The notes under the pieces: model-generated | The model's input: the letters and a program-made list of their open reading frames with translations, nothing else | What the model was told of the DNA's origin: nothing | The model's database searches: none | NCBI GenBank assembly: GCA_012841405.1 | Contig: DUUT01000127.1 | Coordinates: 1-39,740 of the forward strand | Source of the DNA: Chloroflexota bacterium | Lineage (GTDB): Bacteria; Chloroflexota; Anaerolineae; UBA1429 | Direction of reading: 5' to 3' | Length of the DNA: 39,740 nt | Shown here: piece by piece, positions 6,300 to 13,615 of the stretch | How the letters are laid out: each line of letters starts with the position of its first letter | Position numbering within the stretch: position 1 is the stretch's first letter | Program-made: the position numbers and the translations under genes

Positions 6300-8926
6300 C
6301 GGCACACCGTATCCCCCGCAGGAGAGGCTTGGGCGCCACGGCGCGTCTCGTGCAGCTCGCCTGGCGCTCGCTGACGGCGCGGCTCACCCGCACCCTGCTC
6401 ACCATGTCCGGCGTGATGCTCGGCGTTGGCGTCATCCTCGCGGTGAGCATCACCAACCTCAGCACCATGGATTCGATTCGGCTCGTCTTTACCGACGCCT
6501 CGGGCCGGGCGCACCTCGTGGTCACCGATGCCGGCGCCGACGACGAGGGCTTTCGCGAGGCGATCCGCGCGGACGTCGCGGCGCTCCCCGGTGTCCATGC
6601 GGCCGTTCCCACGGTGCAGGGCCAGGCCCTGCTGGCCGACGAGGCCATCCCAGAGGAGATGGGCGTGAGCTTTTTCGGTGCTGTGGGCGGCGGGATCACC
6701 CTCTATGGCATCGACCCCGCCCTCGATACGGAGGCGCGACAGTACCGCGTCGTCGCCGGCCGCTTTCTCGATGCCGGCGTGCTGAATGCCCGCGACATCG
6801 TCATGGTAGAGGCCTTTGCCGAAGAGAAATCCCTCGCCCTGGGCCAGGACATCCAGGTGCTCACGCCCTACGGCGTGACGGACCTGCACATCGTCGGGCT
6901 CATCGCCAAGGAGGGGCCCGGCCAGGTCAACAACGGGGCCTTTGGCGTTATCCCGCTCGATACCGCCCAAGCGCTCTTTGGTCGGGCGGGGCGCATCAAC
7001 CAGATCGATGTGGTGGTCACGCCCGAGGCGGCCACGGTGGCACAGATCGACGCCCTCAAGAATGCCCTGCAGGCGCGCCTCGGCGACGCCTATAGCGTCA
7101 TCTATCCCGCCGCACAGGGAAAGCGCGTCACGCAGATGCTCGACACGTACCAGATGGGGCTCGACTTTATGAGCGTCGTGGCGCTCTTTGTCGGCACCTT
7201 TCTCATCTACAACGCCTTTTCCATGACCGTGGTGGAGCGCACCCGCGAGATCGGCATGTTACGCACCGTGGGGATGACGCGCCGTCAGGTGACGCGCCAG
7301 ATCCTCACCGAGGCGGCCGTGCTCGGTCTGCTCGGCTCCCTCCTTGGTCTGGGGCTGGGCATCACCCTCTCACGGGGCCTCATCCGCATCATGGAGATCG
7401 TCATGGCACAGGAGGTGCGGGAGGTGCGCATCCCACTCGACGGCCTCGTCACCAGTATGGCCATCGGCCTGGGCGCCACGCTGATCGCCGCGCTCGTTCC
7501 GTCGTGGCAGGCGGGGCGCATCTCGCCGCTGGAGGCCCTCCGCATCCGCGGCAACCGCCGCGAGGGCTGGTTGATGCGCCATGGCTGGCTGCCCGGCGTC
7601 GGCCTGCTCGCCACCGCCTCCGTCATCCTGTACCGCGTGACGCTGGCGCCCTCCCTGCAGACGCACCTCTCGAGCCTGGCGATCCTGCTCCTCTTCCTCG
7701 GCGGCACCTTTCTCATCCCCGCCACCGTGACCGTGTGGGAACGCATTGCGCGGCCTTGGGTGCTGAGCCTCTACGGATCGGAGGGGCACCTCGGGAGCCG
7801 CAATATCGAGCGCTCCCGGCTGCGCACCACGCTTACCGTGGCGGCACTGATGATCGGCGTGGCCATGATCCTCACCATGCGCGGCATGACCTCCGCGTAC
7901 GAGCGCGACATCCGCGCGTGGGTGAACGCCTACATCGGCGGCGACCTCTACGTCTACTCGAATCTGCCCATGCGCACCGACCTCGGCCGGCGGCTCGAGA
8001 GCATCGAGGGGGTGCGTGCCGTCACCCCCATCCGCTACCTGAGCGTGAACCGCCTCAAGCCGGACGGCACCAAGGAGCGGCTCACCCTCACCGTGGTAGA
8101 CCCGGCAACGTACCGCCACGTCACCTCCTTCGTGTTCGCCGATGACCAGGGAAACGCGGACCGCCTGTTGGACGAGTTGGAGCAGGGCGGTACCGTCTAT
8201 GTGTCCTCCGTGCTCTCCGAGATGTATGGCCTCCAGCGGGGCGATACGATCCGGCTGGAAACGCGCCGCGGGCAGCACGATTTCCGCGTAGCCGCCGTGG
8301 TGGTGGATTTCTACGATCAGGGGATGGTCCTTGAGGGGAGCTGGCGCGACATGCGCCGCTACTTTGGCGTCAACCATGCCAGCGCCTTTCTCCTCAAGCT
8401 CGAGCCGCGCGCTTCGGTGGAGGAGGTGCAGGAGCGCATCCAGACGGTCTATGGGCAACGCCGCCACCTCACGGTACAGTCCAACAAGTCGCTCAAAGAG
8501 CGCGCCTTTACCTTGATGGCGCAAGCATTCAGCCTCTTTGATGTCCTCGCCCTCATCGCCATGATCGTCGCCTCCCTCGGTGTGGTCAACACCCTGACGA
8601 TGAACGTCATGGAGCGCACCCAAGAGATCGGCATGTTGCGCGGTGTCGGGATGACGCGCCGCCAGGTGGCCAAGATGATCCTGGCGGAAGCGGGGGTCAT
8701 GGGCCTCATCGGCGGCGCCTTTGGCATCGCCTTTGGCCTGTTCCTGCTACGGCTGACCCTCGTGGGGATCGCCGAGGTCCAGGGGTACGAGCTGGGCTTT
8801 GTCCTGCCGACCCAGGGGATCCTGGTCAGCCTGCTGATCGCGCTGGTCGTCTCGCAGTTGGCCGCCCTGTGGCCGGCCCGGCGAGCGGCGCGCATCAATG
8901 TGATCGAAGCGATTCATACCGAGTGA
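6296..8926 (+). CDS. MacB/FtsX-family ABC permease, double module
   Basis: An 876-residue permease made of two MacB/FtsX modules in one chain. Module 1 has a first membrane helix at about 33-55, a large extracytoplasmic domain, then helices at about 288-310, 338-360 and 380-400. Module 2 repeats this with helices near 430-475 and 505-525, a second extracytoplasmic domain, and three C-terminal helices after about 740. Both modules carry the conserved coupling sequence TREIGMLRTVGMTRRQV / TQEIGMLRGVGMTRRQV just after a membrane helix. Such permeases extract lipids, lipoproteins or amphiphiles from the membrane. The start GTG 6296 overlaps the stop of the ATPase gene. Confidence 0.93.
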   Translation: MTAHRIPRRRGLGATARLVQLAWRSLTARLTRTLLTMSGVMLGVGVILAVSITNLSTMDSIRLVFTDASGRAHLVVTDAGADDEGFREAIRADVAALPGVHAAVPTVQGQALLADEAIPEEMGVSFFGAVGGGITLYGIDPALDTEARQYRVVAGRFLDAGVLNARDIVMVEAFAEEKSLALGQDIQVLTPYGVTDLHIVGLIAKEGPGQVNNGAFGVIPLDTAQALFGRAGRINQIDVVVTPEAATVAQIDALKNALQARLGDAYSVIYPAAQGKRVTQMLDTYQMGLDFMSVVALFVGTFLIYNAFSMTVVERTREIGMLRTVGMTRRQVTRQILTEAAVLGLLGSLLGLGLGITLSRGLIRIMEIVMAQEVREVRIPLDGLVTSMAIGLGATLIAALVPSWQAGRISPLEALRIRGNRREGWLMRHGWLPGVGLLATASVILYRVTLAPSLQTHLSSLAILLLFLGGTFLIPATVTVWERIARPWVLSLYGSEGHLGSRNIERSRLRTTLTVAALMIGVAMILTMRGMTSAYERDIRAWVNAYIGGDLYVYSNLPMRTDLGRRLESIEGVRAVTPIRYLSVNRLKPDGTKERLTLTVVDPATYRHVTSFVFADDQGNADRLLDELEQGGTVYVSSVLSEMYGLQRGDTIRLETRRGQHDFRVAAVVVDFYDQGMVLEGSWRDMRRYFGVNHASAFLLKLEPRASVEEVQERIQTVYGQRRHLTVQSNKSLKERAFTLMAQAFSLFDVLALIAMIVASLGVVNTLTMNVMERTQEIGMLRGVGMTRRQVAKMILAEAGVMGLIGGAFGIAFGLFLLRLTLVGIAEVQGYELGFVLPTQGILVSLLIALVVSQLAALWPARRAARINVIEAIHTE

Positions 8927-8938
8927 CAGGAGGTTACC

Positions 8939-10441
8939 ATGGTATGCCGCACCCGAACGGCGCTCGTGCTCGCCGCCCTCGTCGTGACCCTCGCCGGCGC
9001 CGGATGCAATCTGCTGCCCACGATCGCCGGCCCCGCAGCCGACGAGCTGCCCAGCGAGCCGGTCGTTCAGGAGCACCTCAGCCTCGTGTCCGCCGAGGCG
9101 GTGGTGGTACCCCTCACCCAGGCGGATCTCCCCTTCCAGGTCGTGGGGCGCGTCGCCGAGGTTCTCGTGGAGGAGGGAGACGCGGTGGTGACGGGCCAGG
9201 AGTTGGCCCGGCTCGATACGCGTGACCTGCAGCAGTCGGTGCGCCAGGCGGAGGCAGAGCTCCAATCGGCCCGCGCCCAGTTGGCCGGGGTCATGGCTGG
9301 CGCGCGGCCCGAAGAGATCGCCGCCGCCGAGGCCGTGGTGGCCATCGCTCAAGCCGGGGTCACGGCACGCGAACTGGCCGTATCGGTCGCCGAGGGGAAC
9401 CTCGCCTCCGCGCAGGCGTCGCTGACCAACGCCGAGGCCGGCGTGCTGGCCGCCGAGCTCGCCGTCAGGGTGGCGCAGGGCAACGTAAATGCCGCCCTAG
9501 CAGCGCAGCGTAGCGCCGAGGCCGCCCTGCAGAAGGCGCTCGCCGGCCCCACCGCACTGGACCTGCAGATCGCCGAGAAGCAGATCGAAGCGGCGCGCAA
9601 CGAGCTGTGGGGCCTGCAGGGGCAGCGGGATGCCTTGGGCGGCATGCGCAGCCATGGCGGTGAGGCCCAGTACGAGGCGGCGCAGGGCCAGGTGGCCGCT
9701 GGCGAGTCGCACGTCGCCATCGCCATGCTGCAGTACGAGAATCTCAAGGCGGGGCCACGCCAGGAGGACATCGAGGTGGCCCGGGCGCAGGTCACCGAGG
9801 CCGAGGCGGCCGTGCAGACGGCCGTCGCCCAGCGTGACCAGGCTCAGGCAGAGGTAGAGCGCGCCAAGACGATGGTGGCCCAGGCGGAGGCGGGGGTGGC
9901 GATCGCCGCGGCGCAGCTGGAGCAGGCTCGGTCCGATGTGGACAGCGCTCGCGCCCAGGTGGCGCAGGCTCAGGCGCAGCTCGACCTGCTCAAGGCCGGG
10001 AGTCGCCCGGAGGAGATTGCCGTCGCCGAGGCCGCTGTCGCCCGCGCTGAGGCGGCCCTCGGCGCCGCGCAGAACGCCCTGGATGACGCCGTGCTCCGCG
10101 CGCCCTATGCGGGCACCGTGGGGGCCATCTATGTGGACCCGGGCGAGATCGTCTCGCCCCAGATGCCCGCCATGTGCATCGGCGACCTCACCACATTCCG
10201 TGTCGAGACGGAGGATCTCAGTGAGGTCGGCGTCAGCCTGGTGCGCGCCGGTCAGCCGGCAACGATTACGGTGGACGCGCTCGAGAACAGCACCTTTACC
10301 GGTACAGTGGCCCGCATCGCCCCGCTGGCCGTCGATCGCCGTGGTGACAAGGTGTACACGGTAGCGCTCGACACCGGGGTGGGGCCTGAATCGGGCCTTC
10401 GCTGGGGGATGAGCGCCTTTGTCGAGATCGCGGTGGACTAA
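8939..10441 (+). CDS. HlyD/MacA-type membrane-fusion lipoprotein
   Basis: A 500-residue periplasmic-adaptor-like protein. A lipoprotein signal peptide ends in LAGAGC, giving lipidated Cys23. A short beta region with the first half of the lipoyl-like domain (about 50-95) leads into a very long Ala/Glu/Gln-rich coiled coil (about 95-375). The second lipoyl half follows (VLRAPYAGTVGAIYVDPGE begins near 385), then a beta-barrel domain to the end. The turn-like motif AGxRPEEI or a variant recurs four times within the coiled coil. ATG 8939 is preceded by AGGAGG, 12 bp after the permease stop. With the preceding ATPase and permease it forms a MacAB-like exporter. No outer-membrane factor gene is present, which would fit a cell with a single membrane (inference). 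Confidence 0.92.
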   Translation: MVCRTRTALVLAALVVTLAGAGCNLLPTIAGPAADELPSEPVVQEHLSLVSAEAVVVPLTQADLPFQVVGRVAEVLVEEGDAVVTGQELARLDTRDLQQSVRQAEAELQSARAQLAGVMAGARPEEIAAAEAVVAIAQAGVTARELAVSVAEGNLASAQASLTNAEAGVLAAELAVRVAQGNVNAALAAQRSAEAALQKALAGPTALDLQIAEKQIEAARNELWGLQGQRDALGGMRSHGGEAQYEAAQGQVAAGESHVAIAMLQYENLKAGPRQEDIEVARAQVTEAEAAVQTAVAQRDQAQAEVERAKTMVAQAEAGVAIAAAQLEQARSDVDSARAQVAQAQAQLDLLKAGSRPEEIAVAEAAVARAEAALGAAQNALDDAVLRAPYAGTVGAIYVDPGEIVSPQMPAMCIGDLTTFRVETEDLSEVGVSLVRAGQPATITVDALENSTFTGTVARIAPLAVDRRGDKVYTVALDTGVGPESGLRWGMSAFVEIAVD

Positions 10442-10443
10442 CC

Positions 10444-10530
10444 GGGGCGTGTCTGGGGACCTCGCTGAGAGACGCTGTCGCCCCGAGCGTAAATGAGGGG
10501 CCTTGACGCACAGAGACGAGGGGCCACGCC
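10444..10530 (+). repeat. Dispersed repeat, copy A
   Basis: This short intergenic repeat includes a core at about 10476-10509, tgtcgccccgagc followed by a near-match and ggggccttgacgc. The copy at 33505-33600 shares it with only a few differences. It lies between the membrane-fusion gene and the ACP gene. Partial copies lie at 32911-32960 and 36497-36530. Confidence 0.7.
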
Positions 10531-10583
10531 GCGCCGCGAGCTTGCGCAGTGCGGCGAGCTTGAACGGTAGCAGGAGGGAGACG

Positions 10584-10856
10584 ATGGTAGAGCAGAGCAC
10601 GACGCACGACTCCATGCACTTTGAGGATTTCCGCCGGTTCCTGGCCGAGACGCTCAACGTCGCGGAGGAAAGCCTCCATCCCGAGGCCTCGTTCCTCACC
10701 GACCTGGCGATCGACTCGCTGCGCATGGTAGAGCTGGTGTTGCGCCTCGAGGCGCGCCTCGGGATGACGATCCCGGTGGAAGAGGCCTGGAACATCCAGA
10801 CCGTGGGCGATGCCTACGCGTACTATGCCGAGCGCTTTGGCCATGCAACGCCCTAG
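10584..10856 (+). CDS. Acyl carrier protein
   Basis: A 90-residue phosphopantetheine-binding carrier. The DSL motif gives the attachment serine Ser45 in LAIDSLRMVEL, at the start of helix 2, and the protein has the usual four-helix length and acidity. Upstream in-frame codons exist, but AGGAGGG at 10573-10579 sets the start at ATG 10584. The sequence is divergent from the housekeeping fatty-acid ACP, so this is probably a dedicated carrier for the neighbouring ligase and acyltransferase-like protein (inference). The next gene probably overlaps its end. Confidence 0.92.
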   Translation: MVEQSTTHDSMHFEDFRRFLAETLNVAEESLHPEASFLTDLAIDSLRMVELVLRLEARLGMTIPVEEAWNIQTVGDAYAYYAERFGHATP

Positions 10857-12436
10857 CCCACGCCATGCGCGCGCCGGCGATCGCACCGAGAGGGCGACGT
10901 CCCGCACGCACGTGCTGGAGAGGACAAGCCCGTTGCGGCGACTCGGGCGGCTCGTCGACGCGATCGTGGTTTCGGCCCTGCGTATCGCCATCGCCTTCCC
11001 GTGGCTGGTTTTCGCCTACTTCCTACGCTTCCTCTACCGCTTTCGGCTCGTGGGCAAGGAAAAGATGCCCCAGAAGGGTCCCCTCATCGTGCTCTTTCCC
11101 GAAATCGGTGTGATCAGCAACGTCTCCTCGACGTGGGCCTACTGGACGGTGCTCCGCCGCCCGATGCTCGACATGCCGGAAAAGGTCGTCAGCTATGCGC
11201 AGGAGCAGCTCTGGGCGCTGCCCTACATGCGCACCATCATGCAGCGCGTGGCCAACAGCCGCCCCATCGTCTCGCACGCCGCCGGGCCGCTGGCGCTCCA
11301 TCTCTTGGACGGCTTTCGCGCCCTGCGCGATGGCGGCATCGTCACCATGAACCCCGAGGGCGACATGCCGTGGGACGGCCGGCCCCTGCCGCTGGGGAGC
11401 GGCGCGGCCTGGTTGGCCCTCCGTACCGCGGCCCCCATCGTGCCGCTCGTCTGGGAGGCCAGCATCTATGATATCTGGCCGCGCTGGCGGCTGCGCCCCT
11501 GGCTCACGGGGCGCCCGACGCTCATCGTCGGGGACGCGCTGCGGCTGTGCGACGCCCCCATGACCAACGCCACTCAGCAAGACGTGGAAGCGGCCAATGC
11601 CCGCATCCGCGTAGAGCTCGACCGCCTCACCTATGGGGCCGGGGGCGTCGCGGCCTGGATGGGGCCGCCCACCCAGGGCGGCAAGCCCCTACGCGAGACG
11701 CCTCGCGTCAATGTCGGCCAGGCAAAGCGCTCCCCCATCGCTCCGGACGGGAAGAAGCGATCGATCTGGCGGCAGGGTGTGGCGCAGCTCCTGTGGCGCT
11801 GCCCCGTGTGCGGCACCCTCGACGCGATCCGCCACGAAAAGCCCACCGACGTATCCTGCGCCGCCTGCGATACGCGCTGGACACTCCAGCGAGTGCGGGG
11901 CCGCGACTATCGCCTGCGCGTCATCGCCGGGCCGCCATCGCTCGTCGACCTGGAGATGGCCCTCACCGCCTGGTACGACCAGGCGCGCGACGGCTTTGCG
12001 CCCCAACCGGTGCCGCATCGAGGGCGTAGCCCTCGATGCGGACGAGCACGTGTACCTGTGGGCCGATGGCGTCACCCTGGCGCCCGCCCCACCGAATCCG
12101 CTCATCGCGCGCTGGGAAGGGCACGAGCCTCCCGACGCCGTGCCCCACGCGCGGCCCGCGTTCGGGCGCTGGGTTACCATCGACCGGGGACGCTTGCTCC
12201 TCACCGAGCGCCGTCTCCTCTGGCGCGGCGAGCGCGGCGCCTTGGATTTTGACCTCGCCACGATCCGCGGCGTCTCACTCTGGTTGGTGAATACCCTGGG
12301 CGTCATCTATGGATCGGCGCCCTACCGCTTTACCCTCGGCTCGGAGAATGGCTTCAAGTGGCTCACCCACGTCGGGCAGATCACCAAGGCACAGGCCGAG
12401 CGCGAGGGCCGCACGATTACGGTGTCAACGTTCTAG
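10843..12436 (+). CDS. PlsC-like acyltransferase with zinc ribbon, frameshifted
   Basis: The gene is read in two frames: 10843 to about 12003, then one base forward to 12436, giving about 530 residues. Residues about 41-64 are a membrane helix. An LPLAT/PlsC-like domain follows (about 70-265), with MNPEGDM standing for the PEGTR block and PIVPLVWEA for block IV. The usual HX4D catalytic block is replaced by FPEIGVISN. A zinc ribbon has C320-x2-C323 and C339-x2-C342. The second frame encodes a C-terminal domain (YLWADGVTL to the end) that belongs to the same protein by position and composition. The start is uncertain: ATG 10843 overlaps the ACP stop, with ATG 10810 and GTG 10912 as alternatives. 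The frame break is in or near CCCC at 12001-12004, just before a perfect hairpin. It may be programmed +1 shifting, a mutation, or a sequence error. Confidence 0.75.
12013..12041 (+). other. 13-bp perfect hairpin at the frameshift site
   Basis: CCGCATCGAGGGC (12013-12025), loop gta, then its exact complement (12029-12041). It starts 8 nt after the run CCCC (12001-12004), where the acyltransferase reading frame must move by +1. A slippery codon followed by a spacer and a stable stem is the usual layout of recoding sites. Such stems also provoke sequencing errors. Confidence 0.75.
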
Positions 12437-12541
12437 GTAGTAGTGTTCACATCGCGATTCTTACCTCCTCTTTACGCCACACCCCCCCGGAGAGACGATA
12501 CACTAGGTAGGGAACGACACGACAGGCGTCTGGAGGTAAGG

Positions 12542-13612
12542 GTGCACGGGCACATCCTGGTCGTCGACGATGAACCGCAGCTGCTCTTTTCGGTGCGCGA
12601 GTATCTCGGTCGCGTGGGCTATGATGTAACGGCGGCTGAGAGCGGCCCCGAGGCCCTCGAGGCGATACTGGCGTCACCGCCCGATCTCATCATCTCCGAT
12701 ATCATGATGGAGGGCATGGATGGGTTCGCGTTCCAGCGGCGCGTCCAGGCCCTCTCGGGGGCCGGCATCCCCTTTATCTTTCTCACCGCCAAGGGCGACC
12801 TGCGGGATCGGCTCGAGGGCCTGCGCGGCGGAGCGGATGACTATATCGTCAAGCCCTTCGAGCCGGAGGAGCTCGAGGCGCGGGTCGCCGCGCTCTTGCA
12901 GCGCATGGAGCGCACCCGCGAGGAGGGGCGGCGCGAGCTCGCTGCGCTGCGGCCCCGCGTCCTCGCCGAGGTGGCCGCGCGCATCGAGGCGCCCCTGGCC
13001 AGCCTCACGGAGCACCTGAACGTGCTCCTGTCCGAGCGCTGTGGCAACGATCCGGAGGAGCAAGCCCACTACCTGCGGCTGGCGGCCAACGATGCCAATG
13101 TGCTCCAGGGGCTCGTCCAAAACCTCGCCGAGGTGACGAGTGGGGTGCAGGGGGGTGCTCCCCTCCGGCGCGAGCCGATGCGCGTCGCACCGGTGGTGCG
13201 CACAGCAGCGGCCGCCGCGGCGCGCCTGGCGGCATCCTGCGGCGTACACCTCGAGATCGCCTGTGGCGGCATCCTCAGCGCCACCATCGACGGGAAGGCC
13301 TTTAGTCGAGCGCTATCGGGCCTCCTGGAGGCCGCCGTGCTCGTCTCGCCGCCCGGCGGCACGGTGCGCATAAGCGCCCGTCGTGCGCGCGAGGGGGGCG
13401 TCGAGTTCACCATCCGCGATGAGGGCCGCGTGTCCCTCGCCGCAGATGCCGAGGAGGCCAGCCCCCCAGAGACGGCAGCCGCCCTCGACATGGCGCGGCA
13501 CGTGGTGCGCGCGCACGGCGGCGCCTTCGAGGTCCACCAGGAGGACGACCACCATGCCGTCGTCATCTGGATCCCCGGGCGCGTCGCCAAGTCCATCGGC
13601 CGGGGAGCCTGA
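12542..13612 (+). CDS. Receiver domain fused to a degenerate histidine kinase
   Basis: A 356-residue protein. Residues 1-120 are a complete receiver: Asp9/Asp10, phospho-acceptor Asp53 (ISDIMM), Lys104 (VKPF). Residues about 130-200 resemble a DHp dimerisation domain, but the phospho-accepting histidine position is Ala146 (aligning AARIEAPL with HELRTPL). Residues about 215-345 resemble a HATPase domain whose N-box (GLLEAAVLVSP) lacks the asparagine and whose DxGxG becomes RDEGRVS. It is therefore probably a signalling scaffold or phosphate acceptor, not a kinase. I start it at GTG 12542 because TGGAGGTAAG ends just upstream. The intact kinase gene begins three bases after its stop, so the two are co-expressed and probably partners. 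Confidence 0.85.
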   Translation: MHGHILVVDDEPQLLFSVREYLGRVGYDVTAAESGPEALEAILASPPDLIISDIMMEGMDGFAFQRRVQALSGAGIPFIFLTAKGDLRDRLEGLRGGADDYIVKPFEPEELEARVAALLQRMERTREEGRRELAALRPRVLAEVAARIEAPLASLTEHLNVLLSERCGNDPEEQAHYLRLAANDANVLQGLVQNLAEVTSGVQGGAPLRREPMRVAPVVRTAAAAAARLAASCGVHLEIACGGILSATIDGKAFSRALSGLLEAAVLVSPPGGTVRISARRAREGGVEFTIRDEGRVSLAADAEEASPPETAAALDMARHVVRAHGGAFEVHQEDDHHAVVIWIPGRVAKSIGRGA

Positions 13613-13615
13613 GCA

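Noticed and set aside
9300-10080. Repeated GARPEEI-like segments as a CRISPR or DNA tandem repeat
   Set aside because: The repetition is at protein level within a coiled coil. DNA units are not regular and no CRISPR array is present anywhere in the window.
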